This document shows, one piece after another, positions 8,038 through 15,994 of a stretch of DNA of 64,000 nt. Each line of letters begins with the position of its first letter. Positions within the stretch are counted from its first letter, which is position 1. A program made the position numbers and the translations under genes. The DNA is from Hellea sp. Its GTDB lineage: Bacteria; Pseudomonadota; Alphaproteobacteria; Caulobacterales; Maricaulaceae. The notes beneath the pieces are model-generated. The model worked only from the letters and a program-made list of their open reading frames with translations, did no database searches and had not been told where the DNA came from. The stretch covers positions 1-64,000 of the forward strand of contig JABDKG010000102.1 of NCBI GenBank assembly GCA_013002305.1. The letters are read 5' to 3'.

Positions 8038-9398
8038 CGCCGAATTTCGACATTCAGTCTCAAAAATCGGCGGGCAAACGTATTGCCTCTAATGCCGGGC
8101 TTTTGATCGGCGCTAAAATAATCGGAACCATATTTGGACTGGGAACGCTGAAAATAGCGTCGGATGTTCTTGATCCTGTGGCTTTCGGAACCGTGATATT
8201 TCTGCACGCCTATATGCTGTTTTTTGGCGAAGTTACGACTTTTAAAAACTGGCAATCGGTTATCCGTTTTGGAACTGACGATTCTGAAGCCAAGGACCCG
8301 CACGCCTTTGGCCGGCTCGTGAAATTTACGGCCAAGCTTGATTTTGTCTCTGTGCTTTTCGCCTATGGTCTATCGGTTGCGCTGATCGGATTTGCGGTAT
8401 TTCTTTTTAAGGCTAACCCTGGGTTGGCGCCGAACGATCTTGACGTCGATGTTTTGCAAAAATTCGTACCGCTATATTGTTTGGTTTTGATATTCAGGCA
8501 GGTCGGCACCTCCGAGGGCGTGCTCCGACTGTTTGACCGGTTTGGCCTGCTCGCCATTGAAGCGCTGGTATTGCCGGTGCTGCGTTTTGCCGGCTCAGTC
8601 TATGTGCTGCTCACAGGCGGCGGGTTTGAGGCGTTCTTAATTGTCTGGTTTATCGCGTCGGCGGCCGGCTATTCAAGTGTGATTATGTTTGCGCTGCTTG
8701 AGCTGAGAAAACGACATTTGTTCGACCATGTAAAAGATGCCGATCAAGGCTTTAAGCGCACGCGCGAAGGGCTCTGGGCCTTTGCGATTAAGTCCAATCT
8801 CGACTCGTCTATCGCCAGCGGGTTTTTACATTTGCCGCTGATCATGGTCACAGCCGCCTTCGGTCCTGCCTGGGCCGGAGTCTATAAGATCGCCGAAGAG
8901 GTGATGAAGCTTTTAACCGAAGGCTTTAAACTGCTCGAGCAAGTGATCTATCCGGAACTGGCGAAATTCGTCTCGCAGGGGCAGCCGGACAAGATCTGGC
9001 CTGTGGTTAAACGCGCCTCGATCTGGATGTTGTCCTTTGGCTTTTTCGCTTCGGCAATTATTTGGTTTGCCGGGCCAGATGTTCTGACCTATTTGTTCGG
9101 CGAAACTTTTAGACCGTCCGCTTATCTGGCGGCGCTGCTTGTGCCGGGCGCGGCGCTGCTGGGCTGCGTCACACCGATCTACCCGATTTTCTACGCCGCC
9201 AATAAGCCGGAGCGCGCAATTTACGTGCGCGGCGGTGCCTTGATTGTCTATGTCATATCATTTGCGGTTCTCGGGTTTCTCATCGGAAAAATGGCGCCGG
9301 GCTGGGCGATCATCGTCTGTAATAGTTTTGCCGTTATTTTGGCGCTATTGGTGGCGCGCTCGACCCTGCGCAGTATGATCAGAGAGAAACATGCCTGA
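8034..9398 (+). CDS. Polysaccharide/lipid flippase of the Wzx/MATE (MOP) type
   Basis: This 454-residue protein is strongly hydrophobic with about twelve predicted membrane segments. The N-terminal stretch KRIASNAGLLIGAKIIGTIF resembles the first helix of O-antigen flippases of the MOP superfamily. Such proteins move lipid-linked intermediates across the inner membrane. Its ATG overlaps the preceding stop (ATGA), and the next gene starts eight bases before its own stop, so it is part of a tight operon. In this context it may flip a lipid-linked headgroup precursor or the finished lipid. No glycosyltransferase gene lies nearby, which argues against an ordinary O-antigen locus. Confidence 0.75.
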   Translation: MTPNFDIQSQKSAGKRIASNAGLLIGAKIIGTIFGLGTLKIASDVLDPVAFGTVIFLHAYMLFFGEVTTFKNWQSVIRFGTDDSEAKDPHAFGRLVKFTAKLDFVSVLFAYGLSVALIGFAVFLFKANPGLAPNDLDVDVLQKFVPLYCLVLIFRQVGTSEGVLRLFDRFGLLAIEALVLPVLRFAGSVYVLLTGGGFEAFLIVWFIASAAGYSSVIMFALLELRKRHLFDHVKDADQGFKRTREGLWAFAIKSNLDSSIASGFLHLPLIMVTAAFGPAWAGVYKIAEEVMKLLTEGFKLLEQVIYPELAKFVSQGQPDKIWPVVKRASIWMLSFGFFASAIIWFAGPDVLTYLFGETFRPSAYLAALLVPGAALLGCVTPIYPIFYAANKPERAIYVRGGALIVYVISFAVLGFLIGKMAPGWAIIVCNSFAVILALLVARSTLRSMIREKHA

Positions 9399-10062
9399 GC
9401 CAATGCTCGCCATTTTTGATCTGGATTACACGCTCACCCGCCGCGGGACATGGGGGCGCTTTACATGGCAGATGGCGAAATACCGGCCACATATCTGGAT
9501 ACAGCTTTTAATCTCCGCCGGGTGGACGCAGTGGCGCTATAAAAAAGGCCATCTCCCGCGCGTGCGCGTCAAACAAGCCATGATGCGCTGGTGCATGGTC
9601 GGCAAGCCGCGCGAGACAATGATATCCGAGGCGAAAAAATTTGCCGAGCGCGAAGTGAGCAGCGGCCTACGTCCCGGAGGGCTTACGAAATTGCGGGCCC
9701 ATCAAGAAGCCGGCGATCATATATTACTGGTCAGCGCCGCCGTCGATATTATTGTCAGAGAAATTTGTGAGCGGTTGGGGGTTGAGGATTATCTCGCGAC
9801 CAATATGGACTGGGATGAAAATAACAGGCTCAAGGAAGATTTTGCCTCGGCCAATTGTTACGGCCCGGAGAAAATCCTTCGCCTCGAAACCTTCCTTACA
9901 AGCCATCCCGATCTGAAGAACCGCCCATCGATAATGTACTCCGATAGCCACTCCGATATTCCGATAATGGAATTTTGTGACAGTTGCGTTGCGGTGAATC
10001 CATCCGAGAAGCTCGAAAAATATGCGCGTGAGCACGGTATTCCGATTGAAAATTGGGATTAA
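9391..10062 (+). CDS. HAD-IB family phosphatase (SerB-like)
   Basis: The 223-residue protein carries the HAD motif I as IFDLDYTLT (nucleophile and acid/base Asp), motif II in LLVSAAVD, and motif IV in MYSDSHSDIPIME. It fits subfamily IB, which includes phosphoserine phosphatases and fused lipid phosphatases. A region rich in aromatic and hydrophobic residues (about 30-55, MAKYRPHIWIQLLISAGW) could sit at the membrane. It overlaps the flippase gene by eight bases. A phosphatase acting on a phosphorylated lipid or headgroup precursor fits the cluster, but the substrate is not visible in the sequence. Confidence 0.75.
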   Translation: MPEPMLAIFDLDYTLTRRGTWGRFTWQMAKYRPHIWIQLLISAGWTQWRYKKGHLPRVRVKQAMMRWCMVGKPRETMISEAKKFAEREVSSGLRPGGLTKLRAHQEAGDHILLVSAAVDIIVREICERLGVEDYLATNMDWDENNRLKEDFASANCYGPEKILRLETFLTSHPDLKNRPSIMYSDSHSDIPIMEFCDSCVAVNPSEKLEKYAREHGIPIENWD

Positions 10063-10140
10063 CGCGCTCTTTTCATCACTTTTTTATTGATTGCGCCGCC
10101 TCCTTTTCCGAATATGCAATGGAGTATAGGCGGGGATTTA

Positions 10141-11358
10141 ATGAGATTACTCAAGGGGCTACTAACCAAATTTGTCGGGGATGGTCGTATGACTGTGATC
10201 GATGCTGACGGTAATCGACATGAGATTGGCAAGGGCCTGAAAGACGGCCCGCATCCAATCTTTAAAATACACGACAAGAAACTTTACACCCGGCTGTTTC
10301 TGAACCCTGAGCTTGTCGCCGGTGAAGCCTATATGGACGGAACCATAACTTTTGAAGAAGGCAGCACGTTGCACGATCTTCTTAAACTCTTCAAACAAGA
10401 CTCGACCGGCGTTCGCAAACATCCGATGCAAAAGGCGCTCAAAGGCTGGCTTAAGAAAATCCGCCGGTTTCACCAGCGTAACCAAACCCATGCCGCGCGT
10501 GAAAATGTTCAGCATCATTATGATTTGTCGAATGATTTTTACCGGCTTTTTCTGGATGAGGACATGCAATATAGCTGCGCATATTGGTCTGATCCCGACA
10601 TGACGCTCGAGCAGGCGCAAGAGGCCAAGAAGGCCCATATAGCCGCCAAACTAAACCTCAAACCCGGTGATAAGGTCCTTGATATTGGCTGTGGCTGGGG
10701 CGGCAAGGCAATCTATATCGCACAAAATTTCGGCTGCGAGGTGGTTGGTGTCACCTTGTCCGATAATCAACACAGATTAGCCCGTGAACGGGTCAAGGCA
10801 GCAGGTCTCTCTGACAAGATTAATATCCGCATTCAGGATTACAGGCATATTGAAGAAAAATTTGATGCCGTCGTCTCGGTCGGCATGTTCGAACATGTCG
10901 GGTTGGCCCATTTTCGGGAATATTTCGAAAAAATTCGCGATCTTTTGACCGATGATGGCTGCGCTCTCATTCATTCCATTGGGCGCAAGGGCGGGCCGAG
11001 CACTACCGGTGCATGGATCCGCAAATATATATTCCCGGGCGGCTACTCACCTGCCTTGTCCGAAACGTTTGCCGAGATTGAAAAGGCCAAGCTTTGGGTC
11101 ACGGACTGCGAGATTTGGCGTCTTCATTATGCCGAAACCATCAAAGAGTGGGAAAGTCGGTTTCAAGCCAATAAAGAAAAAATCACCGACATGTTTGACG
11201 AGCGCTTCTTCCGGATGTTTGAATTTTATCTGATTATCAGCGAATATTCCTTCCGTTATGGATCACATATGAACTTTCAAATACAACTAACCAAAGACCG
11301 AAATGCCTTGCCTTTGACGAGGGATTATATGATAGAGGCCGAACGAAAATTGAGCTGA
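10141..11358 (+). CDS. cfa: Cyclopropane-fatty-acyl-phospholipid synthase family methyltransferase
   Basis: The 405-residue protein transfers a methylene from S-adenosylmethionine to an unsaturated acyl chain in the membrane. It has the CFA N-terminal domain with ELVAGEAYMDG, the ENVQHHYDLSNDFYRLFLD signature, the SAM-binding VLDIGCGWGG, and the C-terminal helical region ending near FRYGSHMNFQIQLTK. I chose ATG 10141 because GGCGGGGA lies just upstream; an in-frame start at 10087 would add an unlike, proline-rich leader. It is on the same strand as the preceding lipid genes, after a 78-base gap. Close relatives include desaturase-like and other acyl-chain methyltransferases, so the exact modification is open. 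Confidence 0.85.
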   Translation: MRLLKGLLTKFVGDGRMTVIDADGNRHEIGKGLKDGPHPIFKIHDKKLYTRLFLNPELVAGEAYMDGTITFEEGSTLHDLLKLFKQDSTGVRKHPMQKALKGWLKKIRRFHQRNQTHAARENVQHHYDLSNDFYRLFLDEDMQYSCAYWSDPDMTLEQAQEAKKAHIAAKLNLKPGDKVLDIGCGWGGKAIYIAQNFGCEVVGVTLSDNQHRLARERVKAAGLSDKINIRIQDYRHIEEKFDAVVSVGMFEHVGLAHFREYFEKIRDLLTDDGCALIHSIGRKGGPSTTGAWIRKYIFPGGYSPALSETFAEIEKAKLWVTDCEIWRLHYAETIKEWESRFQANKEKITDMFDERFFRMFEFYLIISEYSFRYGSHMNFQIQLTKDRNALPLTRDYMIEAERKLS

Positions 11359-11378
11359 CCCCCTAAGGCTTTGTCCTC

Positions 11379-12185
11379 ATGACTGAAAGAACCGAAAAAC
11401 CCAAAAATCTTTCCAATCCGCGCCGCCGTTTTGTCAAAAAAACCGGTAAGAAACTGATGCGGACGGTTGCGAAATTGCAATCCAAAAGCTCCAAAGTTCC
11501 GGACACACCAAAAATCGATAATGGCAATTTCGACTTTTTGCAAAGCTTTGTCGATAATTGGGAAGTCATCCGTGATGAGGCACTTGAGGTTCTGAAATAT
11601 CGCGAGCAAATTCCGGGCTTTCAGGAATTGTCTCCGGATCAATATCGCCTTGCCAAGGGTCAGAACTGGAAGACTTTCGTATTGTTCGGATTTGGACAAC
11701 GGCTGGAGAAAAATACCCGGATTACGCCCAAAACGGCGGAAATCCTCGAGCAAGTCCCCAATCTGCAAACCGCTATGTTCTCCATTCTGGCCCCCGGATA
11801 TCATATTCCGGCCCATACCGGCGTGACCAAAGGCATACTTCGCAGCCATCTTGGGCTGATCATCCCCAAAGATTACAAGAAGTGCCGAATTCGGGTGGAA
11901 GACACGATCACCCCGTGGCGCGAAGGCGAAATATTCGTATTTGACGACACATATGAACACGAGGTGTGGAACGATACGGATGAAGAACGGGTCATCCTAC
12001 TGTTCGATTTTGACCGGCCTATGGGCTTTTCAGGACGTTTCCTCAATAAAGCCATGATGTCGGCCATGAAAAAAACCGCCTTTTATCAAGACCCCAAGAA
12101 AAATCTCGAAGACGCCGAAGCCCGCCTTGAAGCCGCCATCCGCCAAAACGACAAAAATATGGAAGCCATGAGCGACCCGTCTTAG
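11379..12185 (+). CDS. Aspartyl/asparaginyl beta-hydroxylase-family (LpxO-like) lipid hydroxylase
   Basis: The 268-residue protein carries the double-stranded beta-helix of the AspH family: YHIPAHTG, ILRSHLGLIIP, WREGEIFVFDD and YEHEVWNDT supply the histidine ligands and basic residue expected for Fe(II) and 2-oxoglutarate. Bacterial members include LpxO, which hydroxylates a lipid A acyl chain. A Lys/Arg-rich N-terminus could bind the membrane surface; I see no clear transmembrane helix. It follows cfa by 20 bases and ends the plus-strand lipid block. Hydroxylation of a ceramide or lipid A acyl chain is the natural guess. It overlaps the convergent XRE gene by four bases. Confidence 0.75.
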   Translation: MTERTEKPKNLSNPRRRFVKKTGKKLMRTVAKLQSKSSKVPDTPKIDNGNFDFLQSFVDNWEVIRDEALEVLKYREQIPGFQELSPDQYRLAKGQNWKTFVLFGFGQRLEKNTRITPKTAEILEQVPNLQTAMFSILAPGYHIPAHTGVTKGILRSHLGLIIPKDYKKCRIRVEDTITPWREGEIFVFDDTYEHEVWNDTDEERVILLFDFDRPMGFSGRFLNKAMMSAMKKTAFYQDPKKNLEDAEARLEAAIRQNDKNMEAMSDPS

Positions 12186-12652
12186 ATTACCCTGTCCCGA
12201 TAGAAAGTCATTTTAGCAAGCAGTCGGTCAGGCTTGGCGTTTGGCAATGGTTCGTAAATTGTGACGTCGTAATCATTGCCGTCCTGATGTTGATTTAGAA
12301 TCCCAAACAGATTATCTTTTTTGGACGCGAAGGGCATAAATCCGGCGGGATGAGAGAAATTCGGACCCTGTCCATTATCCTTTCCGTCATAAATCGGAAT
12401 ATGCTGGATCGGATGCTGGACATATATATGGGCCGGTGAGGTGGCAATTTCCTGCACGCCCGATAGCAGCCAGACCGATGTTACGCCAAGAACCTTCCCG
12501 ATTTTCTCCAGGACAGCCCGGCGCGGAATATGGCTTCCATTCTCCCAATTGGCGACCGTTGGCTGACTAACGCCGGTTTTTTCGGCAAGGATAGCCTGTG
12601 ATAATCCGCGATTGATTCGGGTGGCTTTGATTCGTCTGTGGAGGGAATTCAT
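12182..12652 (-). CDS. XRE-family transcriptional regulator
   Basis: Residues about 5-60 form a Cro/C1-type helix-turn-helix (IKATRINRGLSQAILAEKTG, then VSQPTVANWENGSHIPR). The remaining hundred residues, roughly, have no motif I recognise and lack the Ser-Lys protease pattern of LexA/CI-type repressors. The protein has 156 residues and is transcribed towards the lipid hydroxylase gene, sharing four bases at the stop codons. It may regulate the lipid cluster or itself through the AT-rich DNA upstream. Target and ligand are unknown. Confidence 0.8.
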   Translation of the reverse strand: MNSLHRRIKATRINRGLSQAILAEKTGVSQPTVANWENGSHIPRRAVLEKIGKVLGVTSVWLLSGVQEIATSPAHIYVQHPIQHIPIYDGKDNGQGPNFSHPAGFMPFASKKDNLFGILNQHQDGNDYDVTIYEPLPNAKPDRLLAKMTFYRDRVI

Positions 12653-12939
12653 GCGCTTTTCCTATAAATATAAGTAAAACTTATAAAAAAATAAGCGAGC
12701 AGTTTCAAGAAAATTCTAGAGAAAACACTAAATTACACAAATTTAATCCTTAAACCTATAGCAAATCCTAAATGAACACAGTCTGAAAATTCGCCAGAAA
12801 TAAACATTACAAAAAAGTTATACGTAAAACTAATGATTTTTCTTGAAATCTTGGGAATGACCCCTCATTTTATTGGAGTGGGCGGGAACCACTAGCTGCT
12901 TATTCAGGGACGAATGTGCGGCGCAGATATGAGGAAAAT
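12653..12939. other. AT-rich intergenic region
   Basis: This 287-base gap is clearly richer in A and T than its surroundings, especially 12660-12850, with runs such as TATAAATATAAG and AAAAAAATAAG. It should hold the promoter and possibly the operator of the XRE gene, plus the promoter of the small gene that follows. I found no gene or RNA in it. Confidence 0.5.
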
Positions 12940-13140
12940 ATGAAAGGCGATTATTGTACTCGTGAAGGCGCGGAACGTTTGAAGGCTCAAATTGAGGCTT
13001 ACTGGGCGGACCGTGGCAAAAATGTAAAGATCAATTTGATCCAGGCTGGCTTCTTGCCATCCATGCGATCAGCCCGGACCGATGTCCGGTCAAATATGAT
13101 CAATGGCGTTCCCAGCGCTAATACCGAAAATTTCGCATAA
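12940..13140 (+). CDS. Small conserved alphaproteobacterial protein
   Basis: A 66-residue protein starts at ATG 12940 with GAGGA five to nine bases upstream. Its N-terminal half is a short amphipathic helix (EGAERLKAQIEAYWADRG), and its C-terminal half contains FLPSMRSARTDVRSNMINGV, a pattern I recall from short hypothetical proteins in Rhizobiales and Caulobacterales (..RSAY..VRSDMVNG.P). No function is known to me. It stands alone between the XRE gene and gph. Confidence 0.65.
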   Translation: MKGDYCTREGAERLKAQIEAYWADRGKNVKINLIQAGFLPSMRSARTDVRSNMINGVPSANTENFA

Positions 13141-13164
13141 ATCCGGCGCACGGACTGCCGTGCG

Positions 13165-13851
13165 TTAGATCGGCGCGATCGGCCGTGACAGGCTAAGGAT
13201 CGATTCGGGCAGCTCGCGAAATCGGCGCAGGACTTTATCCGCGCGTAGCCGATCCGCTGGCGTACCCGCATAACCGTACCGGAACAGAACAATTGGAACG
13301 CCCGCTGCGCGGGCGGCCATGACATCCGGTGCTGAATCGCCGACCATAATGATGCTGGATCGTCTCCGGTGTCCCGTCGCGGCAAATATATGCTGCGCCG
13401 AGGGTTTCGTGGCCACGCCATCACTCGACCCCACAACCCGGTCAAAATAGGGCGTCAATTTCAACTCATCCAGTAATTTGCGCGCCAGATAGCCCGGCTT
13501 ATTTGTACAGACCGATAATTTCGCCCCGCCGGACCTTAAATCCCGCAGAATATGTTCAACGCCGGAAAAGGGCTGGGACAGCTCGGCAATATTCTCATCA
13601 TAGAGCTTGATAAACACATGCCAGAGCTCGGACACGCGCGCGTCTGATATAGTATGGCCAGCGCGCTCGCAGGCCTGCACAATCAACGCTTTAGCGCCAA
13701 AACCAACCTGACCGCGCGCCTTATCATAGTCGGTCGGCGGCAGGCCTTCCTCGGCGATTACCAAATTGAGGACGCGCACAAGATCGGGCGCCGTATCGAC
13801 CAGCGTCCCGTCAAGATCAAAACAAATAGAAAGTCCGGAAAATCCGCCCAT
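13165..13851 (-). CDS. gph: Phosphoglycolate phosphatase-like HAD hydrolase
   Basis: The protein removes phosphate from 2-phosphoglycolate, which arises from DNA repair or Rubisco side reactions, or from a related small substrate. It has HAD motif I (CFDLDGTLVDTAPD), a helical cap, motif II (LSVCTNK) and motif III/IV (IIMVGDSAPDVMAARAAG). I chose ATG 13851 (228 residues), which puts the nucleophile near residue 11. ATG 13866 and GTG 13881 are alternatives. It diverges from glmU with an 84-base gap. Assignment to Gph rather than another Cof-like phosphatase rests on overall similarity. Confidence 0.85.
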   Translation of the reverse strand: MGGFSGLSICFDLDGTLVDTAPDLVRVLNLVIAEEGLPPTDYDKARGQVGFGAKALIVQACERAGHTISDARVSELWHVFIKLYDENIAELSQPFSGVEHILRDLRSGGAKLSVCTNKPGYLARKLLDELKLTPYFDRVVGSSDGVATKPSAQHIFAATGHRRRSSIIMVGDSAPDVMAARAAGVPIVLFRYGYAGTPADRLRADKVLRRFRELPESILSLSRPIAPI

Positions 13852-13935
13852 AAAAGTCCATTCCATAGGTGCGCCATGCACCGCAATAGGTTAGAAGCTG
13901 TCTACATTACAGATTCGTCGCCGCAAGGGGGCCCC

Positions 13936-15273
13936 ATGAAAAAAGACCGCGCCGCTATTATACTGGCTGCAGGCAAAAGTACCCGGATGAAATCCGCAAC
14001 ATCCAAAGTGCTCCACCATGTTGGCGGGCGCTCGATGCTCGCATGGGTTAAAGCTCAAGCGGACGCTGCAGGGGTCTCAAAGGTCGTTTGCGTTGTTGGC
14101 GAAGCCAATCAGGATGTCCGCGACGCCGCCAAAGCCATGGGTATGGAAATAGCCGTTCAAGAACCGCAGCTCGGAACCGGGCATGCTGTGCTGGCAGCCA
14201 AACATATTCTGGCCGATTTTGACGGTACCGTCACGGTTTTATATGCCGACACGCCGCTGATCCGCACAGAGACGACACACAGAGTGTTTGACGCTCTGGA
14301 CGGCGCAGATGTTGCAGTTTTGGGATTTGAAGCGGCCGATCCGGGGGCGTATGGCCGTCTGATAACAAGGGGCGATGAACTGACTGCCATCGTAGAGGCC
14401 AGAGAAGCCACGCCAAAGCAGCTCGCCATTCAGCTGTGCAATAGCGGGGTTATTTCGGCCAGCCGCGCCGATATGTTCTCGGCGCTGTCCCGGGTCACCA
14501 ATGACAATGCCAAGGGCGAGTACTACCTGACCGATATTATCGAAATCCTGCGATCTGACGGTAAGAAAACTGTTGCCGTCATTGGCGACGAAGCTGAAGT
14601 TTTGGGTGTCAATTCGCGCGAAGATCTGGCGATGGCCGAGCAGGCCTTTCAAAGCGCCAAGCGGGCCGAAATAATGGACGGCGGCGTCACGCTGCGCAAT
14701 CCGGACAGTGTTATTTTCGCCTTTGATACGATTGCGGAGCAAGACGCGATAATCGGCGCTAATGTCGTGATCGAAGAGGGAGTTCGCATTCGTAAAAATG
14801 CCGAGATCAAACCTTTTACCCATCTGGCGGGCTGCGAAATAGGCGAAGGCGCGTCAATTGGGCCATTTGCGCGCATTCGCCCGTCCACCAATGTTGGTGA
14901 GAATGCTAAAATTGGCAATTTTGTCGAAACCAAAAACCTAGATCTCGGCAAGGGCAGTAAGATCGGGCACTTGTCTTACGTTGGCGACGCCGAGCTTGGT
15001 ATCAATGTCAATATCGGAGCCGGGACAATTACCTGCAATTATGATGGTTATAACAAGCATAAAACGATCGTCGGCGATCATGCCTTTATCGGCACGCATT
15101 CATCTCTGGTCGCGCCGGTGACCATCGGTGAGGGGGCGTTTTTGGGGTCCGGCGGGGTTATCACCAAAGACGTTCCGGACGACGCGCTCGCAATAGCGCG
15201 CGCCGATCAGGTCAATAAGGATGGATGGGCCAAGCGCTATCATGCCGCTCACCAGAAAAGAAAAGACAAATAG
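13936..15273 (+). CDS. glmU: Bifunctional GlmU (N-acetylglucosamine-1-phosphate uridyltransferase / glucosamine-1-phosphate acetyltransferase)
   Basis: GlmU makes UDP-GlcNAc for peptidoglycan and lipid A in the cytoplasm. The N-terminal half has the pyrophosphorylase motif IILAAGKSTRM, with K at VLHHVGG, and YADTPLI. The C-terminal half is a left-handed beta-helix built from hexapeptide repeats (for example IGPFARIRP, IGNFVETKN, VNIGAGTITCNYDG). The 445-residue length is normal. Start ATG 13936 follows AAGGGGG; an upstream in-frame extension to 13654 would run antisense through gph and is not used. rpiA and gor follow closely on the same strand. Confidence 0.96.
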   Translation: MKKDRAAIILAAGKSTRMKSATSKVLHHVGGRSMLAWVKAQADAAGVSKVVCVVGEANQDVRDAAKAMGMEIAVQEPQLGTGHAVLAAKHILADFDGTVTVLYADTPLIRTETTHRVFDALDGADVAVLGFEAADPGAYGRLITRGDELTAIVEAREATPKQLAIQLCNSGVISASRADMFSALSRVTNDNAKGEYYLTDIIEILRSDGKKTVAVIGDEAEVLGVNSREDLAMAEQAFQSAKRAEIMDGGVTLRNPDSVIFAFDTIAEQDAIIGANVVIEEGVRIRKNAEIKPFTHLAGCEIGEGASIGPFARIRPSTNVGENAKIGNFVETKNLDLGKGSKIGHLSYVGDAELGINVNIGAGTITCNYDGYNKHKTIVGDHAFIGTHSSLVAPVTIGEGAFLGSGGVITKDVPDDALAIARADQVNKDGWAKRYHAAHQKRKDK

Positions 15274-15287
15274 AGTTAGGATGGCTG

Positions 15288-15992
15288 ATGTCACAGGCTA
15301 AAGAAAATGCTGCGCTCGCCGCGCTGGATTTTGTCGAAGATGGAATGGTGCTGGGTCTGGGTTCGGGCTCAACCGCCGAAATCTTCATCGAGCATTTGGG
15401 CGAGAGAGTTGCCGGCGGGCTTAAAATCGAATGTGTCCCGACGTCCCAACAAACCGCCGATTGCGCGCGTGAAAACGGCGTGCCTCTGGTCGATATTGAC
15501 CGGGTCAGCGGCATTCAGCTGACCGTTGACGGCGCCGATGAGGTTGATCCGATGTTCAGCCTGATCAAAGGCGGCGGCGCTTGTCTTTTGCGCGAGAAAA
15601 TCGTGGCGCACGCCTCTGAACGTATGATCGTGATTGTCGATAATTCCAAGATCGTCGAAAAATTGGGCAAATTTCCATTGCCGGTCGAGGTCGATCCGTT
15701 CGGCGTCGCGCTGACAGCCGAACAAATTTACGCAGCGCTGCGGGCGAGCGGCTGCGAAAACGGCCAAACCGTGCTGCGCCAAAACAAAGAAGGCACGGGG
15801 CCGCTCATCACCGACGGCGGACACTATATTGTCGATTGTAAATGCGAGCTCATTCCGGATCCGGCCGAAACCGCCCATCTGCTTGATCGTATTCCCGGCG
15901 TTATGGAACACGGATTGTTTATCGATCTCTCAAGCGTTGTGATCGTCGGCGAAGATGATCATGCTAGGGTGATGGAGCTTAAGCGGGAATAG
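15288..15992 (+). CDS. rpiA: Ribose-5-phosphate isomerase A
   Basis: RpiA interconverts ribose 5-phosphate and ribulose 5-phosphate in the pentose phosphate pathway. The 234-residue protein shows the phosphate loop VLGLGSGSTAEIFI, the catalytic VDGADEVDP and the conserved IKGGGACLLREKI. I chose ATG 15288, six bases after AGGA; an ATG at 15281 is out of frame. The gene lies 14 bases after glmU and two bases before gor, so the three are probably cotranscribed. Confidence 0.95.
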   Translation: MSQAKENAALAALDFVEDGMVLGLGSGSTAEIFIEHLGERVAGGLKIECVPTSQQTADCARENGVPLVDIDRVSGIQLTVDGADEVDPMFSLIKGGGACLLREKIVAHASERMIVIVDNSKIVEKLGKFPLPVEVDPFGVALTAEQIYAALRASGCENGQTVLRQNKEGTGPLITDGGHYIVDCKCELIPDPAETAHLLDRIPGVMEHGLFIDLSSVVIVGEDDHARVMELKRE

Positions 15993-15994
15993 CC

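Noticed and set aside
13654-13935. N-terminal extension of glmU
   Set aside because: It overlaps gph antisense, lacks GlmU similarity, and a good ribosome site and start exist at 13936.
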